NCBI RefSeq assembly: GCF_900157365.1
Contig: NZ_FUEZ01000003.1
Span: 62,001 to 126,000, forward strand
Source: Mycobacterium numidiamassiliense
GTDB taxonomy: Bacteria > Actinomycetota > Actinomycetes > Mycobacteriales > Mycobacteriaceae
Length of the DNA: 64,000 nt
Direction of reading: 5' to 3'
The translations under genes were made by a program, and so were the position numbers. The notes under the pieces were generated by a model. That model worked only from the letters and a program-made list of their open reading frames with translations. It had not been told where the DNA came from and searched no databases. Below, one piece after another: positions 1-8,828 of this stretch (within the stretch, counting starts at the first letter, position 1; each line of letters starts with the position of its first letter).

Positions 1-387
1 GCTCAGCAGCTCCTGCACGTCCATCAAACGGCAACTGCTGCCGTTGATTTCGTATTCGCTGGCGCCGTCGCGGAACATCCGCCGGGTGATCGACACCTCG
101 GAGTACTCGATCGGCAGCGCGTTGTCGGAATTGTCGATGGTGACGGTGACCTCGGCCCGCCCCAGGGGGGCTCGCGACGACGTGCCCGCGAAGATGACGT
201 CTTCCATCTTTCCGCCGCGCAGGGTTTTGGCTCCCTGCTCCCCCATCACCCACGCCAGGGCATCGACCACGTTGGACTTGCCCGAGCCGTTGGGGCCGAC
301 GACCGCGGTGATGCCCGGCTCGAAACGAAGAGTCGTCGGCGAGGCGAAGGACTTGAAGCCCTTCAGCGTCAGACTCTTGAGGTACAC
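1..387 (-). CDS. smc: Chromosome partition protein SMC, N-terminal part
   Basis: Only the first 129 codons lie in the window; the gene runs off the left edge. The protein is the SMC ATPase that compacts and segregates the chromosome. The visible part is the N-terminal half of the ABC-type head, with the Walker A motif GPNGSGKS near residue 32. Reading starts at a GTG (385-387) giving [14 protein letters not shown], the usual beginning of mycobacterial SMC. In M. tuberculosis smc is also the last gene of the rnc-fpg-acyP group, so the position supports the name. A gap of 240 bp separates it from acyP, so it may have its own promoter. Identification is secure; nothing can be said about the coiled coil or hinge. 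Confidence 0.95.
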   Translation of the reverse strand, partial: MYLKSLTLKGFKSFASPTTLRFEPGITAVVGPNGSGKSNVVDALAWVMGEQGAKTLRGGKMEDVIFAGTSSRAPLGRAEVTVTIDNSDNALPIEYSEVSITRRMFRDGASEYEINGSSCRLMDVQELLS

Positions 388-627
388 GGCGAGCCAGACT
401 ACCGCTGAAATCGCCCGGTCCCACGGCACCGCGGGGTGTCGCAACGTCCGAAATATGCCTGGATGTAACCGGCCCGACGCATTGGCCACAGTGGTCACAT
501 CAGTCACTGCGGGAAGGTCGACGTTGCGCGTCGAAATGCGATAGCGCGGGCGATATCACGTTCACACTTGGATCATGCCGAGTCTTGGCGGTGCCCATGT
601 GGCTGGTGTGACTCGCCAGGCTCACCG

Positions 628-921
628 TCAGCGCTCGACGAAACCCTCGAACCGCTCCTGCGAGGGTGACCAATCGGCGACGACCTTGTCGACGCGGCCC
701 GGCCGCGACGGCCACGCGGCGCCACCTTCCAGCAGATGCAGCAGCTTTTCGCCCGCCTGGCGCGGCCCTTGCGCGACCACCCGCACCCGGCCGTCGTCCT
801 GGTTGGCCGCGTAGCCCGTCAGGCCCAGCTCCAGCGCCCGACAGCGAGTCCACCAACGGAATCCCACGCCCTGGACGTTGCCGTGCACCCAAGCGGTCAG
901 CCGGGCGTCAGGATCCGACAT
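628..921 (-). CDS. acyP: Acylphosphatase
   Basis: This 97-residue protein has the full acylphosphatase fold length. The phosphate-binding loop GNVQGVGFRWW carries the catalytic arginine (Arg22), and the catalytic asparagine is Asn40 in GYAANQDDG. The family hydrolyses carboxyl-phosphate bonds such as acetyl phosphate or 1,3-bisphosphoglycerate in the cytosol; the true substrate in mycobacteria is not known. The start at 921 overlaps the end of the osmC gene by 14 bp, so the two are almost certainly co-transcribed and translationally coupled. M. tuberculosis has the same neighbour pair (Rv2923c-Rv2922A). Confidence 0.93.
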   Translation of the reverse strand: MSDPDARLTAWVHGNVQGVGFRWWTRCRALELGLTGYAANQDDGRVRVVAQGPRQAGEKLLHLLEGGAAWPSRPGRVDKVVADWSPSQERFEGFVER

Positions 922-1351
922 TTCTGGCCTCCGAGGCGACCTCGAAATTGACCTCGGTGCCGGACTTCAACGTGCGCCCCACGGTGCAGACCAGGTCGAT
1001 TGCCCGGTCGACGACCGCCAGCAGCCGTTGCTTTTCCTCCTCGGACAGGCCGGACAGGTCGAGCTCAAGGGTCTCCTGCAGCAGCGGATAGCGTTCCTGG
1101 TCGCGGTCGGCGTCTCCGGACACCCTGATCACCGCTTTGTAGTCATCCCCGAGCCGGCGGGCCAACGGCTGATCGCTGGACATTCCGCTGCATGCGGCCA
1201 GCGCGATCTTCATCAACTCGCCGGGGGTGAACACGCCTTCGACATCCTCGGAGCCGACCAAGACCTGCGCGCCTCGCGAGCTGTAGCCGCTGTAGCGGCG
1301 TGTCCCGGTGCGTTCGACCCACAATTCCGTCATCTGCGCTCCTGTGCTCAC
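908..1351 (-). CDS. OsmC/Ohr-family peroxidase
   Basis: This 147-residue protein belongs to the OsmC/Ohr thiol-dependent peroxidases, which reduce organic hydroperoxides in the cytosol. Both conserved cysteines are visible: the first in ALAACSGMSSD and the second in DLVCTVGRTL. A GTG start at 1351 is chosen because it overlaps the upstream nfu stop as GTGA; an ATG at 1333 would shorten the protein by six residues and still keep the domain. It corresponds in place to M. tuberculosis Rv2923c. Following an iron-import and Fe-S gene pair, a peroxidase would make sense as protection against iron-driven lipid peroxidation, but that link is inference. Confidence 0.88.
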   Translation of the reverse strand: MSTGAQMTELWVERTGTRRYSGYSSRGAQVLVGSEDVEGVFTPGELMKIALAACSGMSSDQPLARRLGDDYKAVIRVSGDADRDQERYPLLQETLELDLSGLSEEEKQRLLAVVDRAIDLVCTVGRTLKSGTEVNFEVASEARNVGS

Positions 1352-1908
1352 CGAACTATCAGCGACAACAACTTCTTACCCAGAGATATTGCCGCCGAAT
1401 CGTTTTGGCAGGAGACGACAACCGACGGGTCGACCCGTCGCAGTTCGCGCTCGAACACGTCGCGCAGCGTGGAGGTCGCGGCCGGACATCCATCGCAGGC
1501 TCCCGACATCCGCACCGTCACGTGGGGGCCGTCCACCGAGACCAGCTCAATCGACCCGCCGTGCGAGGCGGCCAGTGCACCAACCGGCCCGGCAAGCAGT
1601 TCTGCGGCAACAGTTTCCAACGCCGAAGCAGACGATGCGTCGACGGCCCAGCCTTCCGGATTCAGCAGCGCCTCGCCGAGCGCGGCACGAATCTCGTCGC
1701 CCAGTTCACGCCAACTGCCTGCCGCACTAATCGTGATCAGGATGTCGGTGGCGCCCACCACCAGCTCATCGATCACCCCGCTGTCCAGCAGGGCACCCAG
1801 CCTGCCCGGGGCGCGCCGGACAGTGCCGCGCGGCGGCAGCCGATCGGCTGGAACCACCCAGCGCAGCTGCGCGGGAATCGCGGTGGCCGTGGCGTGGATC
1901 GGAATCAT
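1348..1908 (-). CDS. NifU/Nfu-type iron-sulfur scaffold protein
   Basis: This 186-residue protein ends in a NifU C-terminal (Nfu) domain. The hallmark is the pair of cysteines in GACDGCPAATSTL (C-x2-C), which in this family holds a [4Fe-4S] cluster at a dimer interface for delivery to client enzymes. The N-terminal ~90 residues (MIPIHATATAIPAQLRW onward) are not a domain I recognise. The ATG at 1906-1908 is chosen because it overlaps the feoB stop as ATGA; longer readings would run back into feoB. The tight linkage to feoAB means imported ferrous iron and an Fe-S carrier are made together. I know of no counterpart at this position in M. tuberculosis. Confidence 0.85.
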   Translation of the reverse strand: MIPIHATATAIPAQLRWVVPADRLPPRGTVRRAPGRLGALLDSGVIDELVVGATDILITISAAGSWRELGDEIRAALGEALLNPEGWAVDASSASALETVAAELLAGPVGALAASHGGSIELVSVDGPHVTVRMSGACDGCPAATSTLRDVFERELRRVDPSVVVSCQNDSAAISLGKKLLSLIVR

Positions 1909-3818
1909 GCGCCCAAGCCGACTGCGATTGACCGGGCGGCGAACGCCATCGCCCAGGCCAGGACGAACATGTAGCACCACGCGAACGCCGGCCACCGCCA
2001 TGAGTTGGTTTCCCGGCGCATCACCGCGACGGTCGACATGCATTGCAGCGCAAAGACGAAATACACCATCAGCGCGATGACGGTCGGCGCGGTGAACACC
2101 CGACGACCCTCGTCGTCGGCCATGCTGACCAGTGCTTCATGCGGATCGTCGGGGCTCGTCGCCGCCGACACCTGGCCGAGGGTGGACACGAAAACTTCGC
2201 GCGCCGAAAACGATCCGAGCAGGGCGACGTTGATGTGCCAATCGAAACCGAGGGGTGCGAACACGGGCCCGATCGCCTTTCCGACATCGGCGGCGTAGCT
2301 GTGGTCCATCACGAAGGCCGTGGCATCCGTCGTGGACATGTGCGCGGTCTCCGCCGCGCGCGCGGGCAGATTGAGCAACACCCACAGCACCAAAGATGTG
2401 CCCAGGATGATGGTTCCGGCCTTGCGTAAGAACACCTTTGCCGAATCCCACATCGTGATGAGCACGCTTTTCGGCGACGGGAAGCGGTACGGGGGCAGCT
2501 CCATCGTGAACGGCAGCAGGTCGCTGCGCAGGATGGTCGACTTGAACACCGACGCGGCGATCAGCGCCGAGGTACCGCCGCCCAGATACAGCGCGAACAT
2601 CGCGACACCCTGCGCGCTCAGGCCGCCCCAACGCGTCTGCGGCGACACCAGCAGCCCAACCAGCAGGGTGAACACCGGAAGCCGGGCCGAGCAGGTCATC
2701 AAGGGCGCGGTGATGATGGTGGCGATTCTGTCGCGCGACGACGGCAACGTCCGGGTGGCCATGATCCCCGGAATCGCACAGGCGAACGACGACAGCATCG
2801 CCACGAAGGCGCGGCCTTCCAATCCCGTCGCCGCCATCACCCGGTCCATCAGAAACGCGGCCCGCGACATGTAGCCGACGTTCTCCAGCAGGGCAATCAG
2901 CAAGAACAGCAACACAATCTGCGGGATGAACTGCAGCACCGTTCCGACGCCGCCGATCAGCCCCTGGCCGAGCAGGCCGCGTACGACGTAGTTGCCGACG
3001 TGATCGCTGACCGCTCCGCCCAGCCAGCCCAGCCCCCGACCCACCCATTCCTGCAGCGGCGCCGCGACGGTGAAGACGACCTGAAAGAAGCAGAACATCA
3101 CCGTGAAGAAGATGGCGGTGCCCCACAGCGGGTGCAGCACCACCGCGTCGATACCCCGCGTGCGCCGATCCGGTTGTGGCGCAACATAACCGGCCGCATC
3201 CAGCACCGAGCGACCCCAGGCCCCGACGGCGTCGTTGTCAGACGGCGGCAGGATCGGGGGCCGTTGCCATCGATCGAAGGAGGCAAGTTCGCCGCGCATG
3301 GTGTCGATGCCGACGCCACGGTTGGCGACCACCGCGACAACCGGGATGCCCAGCGCCGTCGACAGGGCATCGACGTCGATGCCGCCGCCGCGTGCGGTCA
3401 ATTCGTCGGTCATGCTCAGCGCCAGCAGGCAGGGCAGGTCGAGCCGCAGCACCTGGGCCACCAGCAGGATGGACCGGTGCAGCGTGGTGGCGTCTGCCAC
3501 CAATACGATCGCGTCGGGCCCGCCGGCATCGCCGATCTCGCCGGCCAGCAGGTCGGCCACCACCTGCTCGTCCGGGCTGATCGGGTCGAGGCTGTAGGTG
3601 CCGGGCAGATCCTGCACGGCGACCTCGACGTCGCCGGCCTTGGCGACGCCGACGCTGAGCCCGACGGTAACGCCGGGATAGTTGGCAATCTTGGCGCGCA
3701 GTCCGGTCAGGTGGTTGAAGATCGACGTCTTGCCCGCGTTGGGACTGCCTACCAGCGCGATGCGCGCCATGCCCGCGACTGCGACCGCGCCGCCGCCGTC
3801 GTCGTGGCAGGCCGTCAC
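1905..3818 (-). CDS. feoB: Ferrous iron transporter FeoB
   Basis: This 637-residue inner-membrane protein imports Fe(II). The N-terminal G domain has the P-loop GSPNAGKTS and the G3 motif DLPGTYSL. The G4 position reads SMTDE, with serine where FeoB proteins normally have asparagine (NxxD). A helical spacer follows and then a polytopic membrane part with two Gate-like segments (around FACAIPGIMATR and near SAREVFVSTLG). It is shorter than E. coli FeoB (773 residues). The start is the GTG at 3816-3818, which overlaps the feoA stop as GTGA and gives VTACHDDGG; the track of the G domain begins about 20 residues later. It sits between feoA and nfu with 4-bp overlaps on both sides, so one transcript is expected. 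Confidence 0.95.
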   Translation of the reverse strand: MTACHDDGGGAVAVAGMARIALVGSPNAGKTSIFNHLTGLRAKIANYPGVTVGLSVGVAKAGDVEVAVQDLPGTYSLDPISPDEQVVADLLAGEIGDAGGPDAIVLVADATTLHRSILLVAQVLRLDLPCLLALSMTDELTARGGGIDVDALSTALGIPVVAVVANRGVGIDTMRGELASFDRWQRPPILPPSDNDAVGAWGRSVLDAAGYVAPQPDRRTRGIDAVVLHPLWGTAIFFTVMFCFFQVVFTVAAPLQEWVGRGLGWLGGAVSDHVGNYVVRGLLGQGLIGGVGTVLQFIPQIVLLFLLIALLENVGYMSRAAFLMDRVMAATGLEGRAFVAMLSSFACAIPGIMATRTLPSSRDRIATIITAPLMTCSARLPVFTLLVGLLVSPQTRWGGLSAQGVAMFALYLGGGTSALIAASVFKSTILRSDLLPFTMELPPYRFPSPKSVLITMWDSAKVFLRKAGTIILGTSLVLWVLLNLPARAAETAHMSTTDATAFVMDHSYAADVGKAIGPVFAPLGFDWHINVALLGSFSAREVFVSTLGQVSAATSPDDPHEALVSMADDEGRRVFTAPTVIALMVYFVFALQCMSTVAVMRRETNSWRWPAFAWCYMFVLAWAMAFAARSIAVGLGA

Positions 3819-4096
3819 GCGTGGCTCCGCGGTTCGATCTCGATCAACCGCGCCTCGCGCCGGCGTAGGCACAGCTCGGTGTCCTGAACGCGGTAGATGG
3901 TCGGGTCACCCAACGGGGCCCGCCGAATGACCTCGACCTCGGACGCAGGCCGAAAACCCAGCTGCCGAAGCCGCCCCGCCAACACCGCCGATGCCTCCGG
4001 CATCATGCCCACGATCCTGGCCCGCTCCCCCGGTGCCAGCTGGGCCAGCACGGTCGGCGAACCCGCTGGGTCGCTGCGCGAGCGCGGGAGATTCAT
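3815..4096 (-). CDS. feoA: Ferrous iron transport accessory protein FeoA
   Basis: This 93-residue protein is a FeoA/DtxR-C-type SH3-like domain (LAQLAPGERARIVGM, then GRLRQLGFRPASEVEVIRR). FeoA is a small cytosolic partner needed for FeoB-dependent Fe(II) uptake. The ATG at 4094-4096 is chosen; an in-frame ATG at 4135 would add 13 residues but would start inside the palindromic operator-like site, which argues against it. It is the first gene of feoA-feoB-nfu and lies 54 bp after the fpg stop. That gap holds the only obvious regulatory site between fpg and smc, so iron control probably starts here and may extend into osmC and acyP. Confidence 0.9.
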   Translation of the reverse strand: MNLPRSRSDPAGSPTVLAQLAPGERARIVGMMPEASAVLAGRLRQLGFRPASEVEVIRRAPLGDPTIYRVQDTELCLRRREARLIEIEPRSHA

Positions 4097-4120
4097 CAGG
4101 CCAAGGATAACCGCGCCGAG

Positions 4121-4139
4121 TGAGGATAACCTCACCTTT
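4121..4139 (-). promoter_or_regulatory. DtxR/IdeR-like iron box upstream of feoA
   Basis: Read on the minus strand, these 19 bases are AAAGGTGAGGTTATCCTCA. They match the IdeR consensus TTAGGTTAGGCTAACCTAA at 13 of 19 positions by eye. A perfect inverted repeat, GTGAGG-N4-CCTCAC, spans 4120-4135, and a second half-site-like GGTTATCCTTGG follows at 4101-4112. The site ends 24 bases before the feoA start and lies between fpg and feoA. Iron-loaded IdeR repressing feoA-feoB-nfu would be the simplest reading. MntR or another DtxR-family regulator is possible. Confidence 0.5.
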
Positions 4140-4150
4140 CTTAACGAGTC

Positions 4151-5002
4151 TTAAGCGCTACGCGGGCGCGGCTGACATTTCGGGCAGTAGAACGACGAGC
4201 GGTTCATGAACTTCTCACGGCGAATCACCGCGCCACACCGCCGGCAGCTTTCACCCTCGCGGCCGTAGGCGTCCAGGGACCGGTCGAAGTAGCCGGACTC
4301 GCCGTTGACGTTCACATACAGCGAGTCGAACGAGGTCCCGCCCTTGGCCAGGGCATCGCGCATCACGTCGGCGGCGGCGTCCAGAACTGCGGTCAGCTGG
4401 CGGCGGCTCAGCGTGGCCGCGACACGAAAGCCGTTGACCTTGGCCCGCCACAGCGCCTCGTCGGCATAGATGTTGCCGATGCCCGACACCACCTGCTGAT
4501 CAAGCAGCTGGCGCTTGATCTCAGAATGTTTGCCGCGCAACACTTTCACCACGGCATCGACGTCGTAGCGGGGGTCAAGCGGGTCACGCGCGAGATGGGC
4601 CACCGGCTCCGGAACCACGCTGCCGTCCACGTCGACGAGGTCGGCAAGCATCCATCCTCCGAACGTCCGCTGGTCGGCGAAGCTGAGCACGGTTCCGTCG
4701 TCGAGCAGCGCGGAGATGCGAACGTGGTCGGCGCGCGGCACTTCACCCAGCAGCATCTGCCCGCTCATGCCCAGGTGAACCACCAGCGCCGCATCCCCGT
4801 CGAGCAGCAGCCATAGGTACTTACCGCGCCGGTCGGTCCCGATGATCCGGGCGTCCAGCAGCTGCGCCGTGAGGTCGGCGGGCCCCGCCTCGTGGCGGCG
4901 CACCGCGCGGGGGTGGTGCACCCGCACCGCGGTGATCGTCTTGCCCACTACGTGGGCCTGCAAGCCGCGGCGCACCACCTCGACTTCGGGCAGTTCGGGC
5001 AT
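4151..5002 (-). CDS. mutM: Formamidopyrimidine-DNA glycosylase (Fpg/MutM)
   Basis: This 283-residue base-excision repair enzyme removes 8-oxoguanine and formamidopyrimidines and nicks the strand. The N-terminus PELPEVEVV supplies the catalytic proline and glutamate after Met removal. The C-terminal zinc finger is complete, with CRRCG and FYCPKCQ cysteine pairs about 20 residues apart. The ATG at 5002 directly abuts the rnc stop, so the two are in one operon, as in M. tuberculosis (Rv2925c-Rv2924c). Length is close to the M. tuberculosis protein. Assignment is secure. Confidence 0.96.
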   Translation of the reverse strand: MPELPEVEVVRRGLQAHVVGKTITAVRVHHPRAVRRHEAGPADLTAQLLDARIIGTDRRGKYLWLLLDGDAALVVHLGMSGQMLLGEVPRADHVRISALLDDGTVLSFADQRTFGGWMLADLVDVDGSVVPEPVAHLARDPLDPRYDVDAVVKVLRGKHSEIKRQLLDQQVVSGIGNIYADEALWRAKVNGFRVAATLSRRQLTAVLDAAADVMRDALAKGGTSFDSLYVNVNGESGYFDRSLDAYGREGESCRRCGAVIRREKFMNRSSFYCPKCQPRPRSA

Positions 5003-5725
5003 CTAGACGGACGTTTTCCCCGCGGTGTCCAGCACTTCGCGCGCTTCCAGCGTCTTCCAGGTCGCGGCGGCCGCCTTCTGCTCGGCCTCCTTCTTGGAGC
5101 GCCCCACACCCGAGCCGTACTCGGTTTGCATCACGACCACGATCGCGGTGAATTCCTTGTCATGGTCGGGACCGGTGGAGGTGACGACGCAGGACGGCGC
5201 ACCCAGGCCGCGCGCGGCGGCCAGCGCCTGCAGGCCGGTCTTCCCGTCCAGCCCGGCCCCCAGCGAGGGTGAGGCGTCCAACAGGCCGCCGAACAACCGC
5301 AGGATCACCTCGCGCGACCCCGCGATGCCGCGCTCAATTGAGACCGCGCCCAGCAGCGATTCCATGCCGTCGGCGAGGATGCTCGACTTGTCGGCCCCGC
5401 CGGTGTTCGCCTCGCCTCGTCCCAATAGCAGGTGAACCCCGAGGCCGCCTTCACACAGGCCGCGCGCGACTTCGGCCAGCGCCTGCGTATTGACGACGCT
5501 GGCGCGCAGTTTGGCCAGGTCACCCTCCGAACGGTCGGGGTGGCGGTGGTACAGCTCGTCGGTGACGGTGAGGCCGAGGACGGCGTCACCGAGAAACTCC
5601 AAACGCTCGTTGGTCGGCAGCCCGCCGTTCTCGTAGGCATAGCTGCGATGGGTCACCGCCAGCTGTAGCAGCTCCTCGGGCAGGTCGACACCGAGAGCGT
5701 CGAGCAGGGCTTGTCGTGACGTCAC
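5003..5725 (-). CDS. rnc: Ribonuclease III
   Basis: This 240-residue double-strand-specific RNase processes rRNA precursors and structured transcripts. The catalytic signature NERLEFLGDAVLG covers residues 39-51, the second acidic set is in ADGMESLLGA, and a C-terminal dsRNA-binding domain ends the protein (FTAIVVV... GRSKKEAEQKAAAATWKTL). The start is the GTG at 5723-5725, which overlaps the DUF177 gene stop as GTGA. It follows that gene and precedes fpg without a gap, the arrangement found across mycobacteria. Confidence 0.96.
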   Translation of the reverse strand: MTSRQALLDALGVDLPEELLQLAVTHRSYAYENGGLPTNERLEFLGDAVLGLTVTDELYHRHPDRSEGDLAKLRASVVNTQALAEVARGLCEGGLGVHLLLGRGEANTGGADKSSILADGMESLLGAVSIERGIAGSREVILRLFGGLLDASPSLGAGLDGKTGLQALAAARGLGAPSCVVTSTGPDHDKEFTAIVVVMQTEYGSGVGRSKKEAEQKAAAATWKTLEAREVLDTAGKTSV

Positions 5726-6309
5726 TGATCACCCCGGGGTTCGTCGGGCTCGGCAGGCAGCATGCCAGCCAACTTCGCCCACCGCGGATCGATGGCAGCA
5801 TGCTGATGACCTGGCTCGTCGGCCAGCACCACACCGCACTGCGGGCAGAGTCCGGGGCAATCCGGCCGGCACACCGGCGCGAACGGGAGCTCGAGTCCCA
5901 CGGCGTCGATGACGGACTGCTCGAGGTCGATCCTGTCGTCGACCACCCGACCGACTTCGTCTTCCTCGGTGGTCGCCTCGGTTGCGCTGTCCGGGTAGGC
6001 GAACAGCTCGGTCAACGCCACCTGAACGTGGCCGTCGACCGGAGCCAGGCAACGGACGCATTCACCCACGGTGGGCCCGGCCACCGTTCCGGTGACCAGC
6101 ACGCCTTCCGATACCGATTCGACCCGCAGGTCGAGATCCAACGGAGCACCCTGCGCGATCGCGATCATGTCCAGTCCGATGCGCGCAGGGCTGGCCACGG
6201 TGTTGCGCAGGGTCACCATCGAACCCGGACGCCGCCCGAGCCGGGTGACGTCGATGGACATCGGGGAGGCCGAGCGGTGCTGCGCTGTGCTGCTGTGTTG
6301 CCGCGCCAT
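5722..6309 (-). CDS. DUF177 (YceD-type) protein
   Basis: This 195-residue protein is the DUF177/YceD family member that precedes rnc in mycobacteria (Rv2926c in M. tuberculosis). The family signature is CVRCLAPVDGHVQVALTELF in the middle, and a cysteine cluster near the end (CRPDCPGLCPQCG) looks metal-binding. In other bacteria yceD is linked to ribosomal protein L32 and 23S rRNA maturation, and in plants to 23S rRNA accumulation; a related role beside RNase III fits but is inferred. The ATG at 6307-6309 is chosen; an in-frame ATG 16 codons later (MSIDVTRLGRR) is an alternative. Confidence 0.85.
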   Translation of the reverse strand: MARQHSSTAQHRSASPMSIDVTRLGRRPGSMVTLRNTVASPARIGLDMIAIAQGAPLDLDLRVESVSEGVLVTGTVAGPTVGECVRCLAPVDGHVQVALTELFAYPDSATEATTEEDEVGRVVDDRIDLEQSVIDAVGLELPFAPVCRPDCPGLCPQCGVVLADEPGHQHAAIDPRWAKLAGMLPAEPDEPRGDQ

Positions 6310-6377
6310 AGAAGAAATATTACGGCGCCGGTCAGCCAAAGCCACGGCGCCGTGGATCAGCGCACGGCTACCCAGCG

Positions 6378-7121
6378 TCAGCGCGTGGCGTAGTCGTGCG
6401 TGCCTGCGGCCGTCCGGAGTTGATGGCGACCGCGGCCCACCGAACGCAGCGTGCCGTTGAGGAACTCCTCGAACTCGGCGAGTTTGTTGTCGACGTAGAT
6501 GTCGCATTCCCCACGCAACCGGTCCGACTCGGCGTGCGCGGTGTCGATAAGACGTGTGGATTCGGCGTTGGCCGCCTGCACCACCTCGTTCTGCGACACC
6601 AGGCGCTGCTGCTCCTTGATGCCCTCTTGCACGGCCTTCTCGTAGGCGATGTTGCCGTTTTCGATCAGCCGGTCGGCCTCGGCCTGAGCGCGGCCGACGC
6701 TGGCCTCGTACTCGCGCTTGGCCGCGGTCGCGATGCGAATCGACTCCTCGCGGGCGTCGGCGACCATGCGCTCGCTGTGCTGGCGGGCCTCGTTCACCAT
6801 CCGGTCGGCCTGTGCCTTCGCGTCCGAAAGCAGCCGATCGGCCTCGGCACGGGAGTGGTTGAGCATCGACTCCGACTCGGTCGTCGCCGAGGACACCATG
6901 GATTCGGCGTGCGTCTTGGCGTCATGCAGCATCGAATCGCGCGCATCCAGGACGTCCTGGGCGTCATCCAGTTCGCCCGGGATCGCATCCTTGATGTCGT
7001 CGATCAGTTCCAGCACGTCACCGCGAGGCACCACACAGCCGGCAGTCATGGGCACACCGCGGGCTTCCTCGACAATGGCGCCCAATTCGTCCAGCGCCTC
7101 AAAGACTCGGTACACGGCCAT
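6378..7121 (-). CDS. sepIVA: DivIVA-domain septation factor SepIVA
   Basis: This 247-residue cytoplasmic protein is almost all coiled coil. It begins MAVYRVFEALDEL, a DivIVA-like N-terminus, followed by heptad-rich repeats of the kind AKAQADRMVNEARQ from about residue 75 to 215. It matches the size and position of M. tuberculosis Rv2927c, whose M. smegmatis orthologue is the essential division factor SepIVA. The ATG at 7119-7121 is preceded by an AGGAGG ribosome-binding site at a good distance; readings extending upstream of it have no coding character. It is divergent from tesA and marks the conserved left edge of the PDIM locus. Confidence 0.9.
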   Translation of the reverse strand: MAVYRVFEALDELGAIVEEARGVPMTAGCVVPRGDVLELIDDIKDAIPGELDDAQDVLDARDSMLHDAKTHAESMVSSATTESESMLNHSRAEADRLLSDAKAQADRMVNEARQHSERMVADAREESIRIATAAKREYEASVGRAQAEADRLIENGNIAYEKAVQEGIKEQQRLVSQNEVVQAANAESTRLIDTAHAESDRLRGECDIYVDNKLAEFEEFLNGTLRSVGRGRHQLRTAAGTHDYATR

Positions 7122-8111
<990 letters not shown>

Positions 8112-8114
8112 CTG

Positions 8115-8160
8115 ACCGGACGCGCATCGGATGATCCGATTTTCCGCGGCGGCGTCCGGT
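8115..8160 (+). terminator. Nested hairpins just after tesA
   Basis: Four bases after the tesA stop there is a 9-bp inverted repeat (ACCGGACGC 8115-8123 with GCGTCCGGT 8152-8160). Inside it is a smaller stem ATCGG-ATGAT-CCGAT (8126-8140) followed directly by TTTT. The inner stem plus T-run looks like a weak intrinsic terminator, and the outer stem could be an alternative fold. It would separate tesA from the pps genes transcriptionally. Confidence 0.45.
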
Positions 8161-8828
8161 CCCCGGTGATCCCCTGCCCGCAGGGCGGCATGCGGCGCCC
8201 CCGGCGAGACCGCTTCCCGACGGGTGTCGACCGTCCGCGCGAAAATGGTGCGCTGGTCCCAGAACGGTCGGGCTTCGCCCTCCGCCCAGCTAGTTTCACT
8301 CTGCTATCACCCGCCAGCACCGCACCACTAGCACCAAATATCACTTTTGTCCCCCAGGCCGTTGACCTGCAGTGATGCGCGGCGTGGGTCCCAGCAGCCG
8401 ACATATGCCACGACTCCACGAGTTGGATGGCTTACAAATTCTGTGGATTTCGTAAATACCCTCACGTGCCCGCCGAAGATTGCATACGTTGCTTTTTAGA
8501 GACGGGTGGTCGGGGTGGCAATCGTCGCGGCTCACGGCCATCCGGCTCTTGTGCGCCGACGTTTCCAACTAGCAGCTGCCTTGTGCCGGGGGGCTCCGAC
8601 AGGGCCTGCTAAAGCCGCTCGTGGGGCGGCAACTAGGCGCGCGCACATAGCGCCGACCGCCAAACGGGAAGGTAAAGCATTGCGGGTGAGCCCCTCTACT
8701 GTTCCCTGTTTGCTAAAGCAGCCTGCAGACCACCGCTTCGAGGCGGTGGCATTCGCGTGGATGCACCTTGACCAAGCCCTGGTGGAGTTTGCTGGTCCGG
8801 TGACGTCCACCCGGCTGGGCGTAGCGCC
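8161..8828. other. Gene-free gap where fadD26 would be expected
   Basis: About 670 bases hold no gene I can support. In M. tuberculosis the fatty acyl-AMP ligase gene fadD26 lies immediately before ppsA, but none of the adenylation motifs (YTSGST, RTGDLG, GRNHYPDDIEA) occurs here in any frame. Short open frames in the stretch look like chance. Composition is mixed, with AT-richer pockets around 8325-8345 and 8425-8500 that may hold the promoter of the pps operon, but no convincing -35/-10 pair is seen. The first pps gene has no strong Shine-Dalgarno sequence. Confidence 0.6.
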
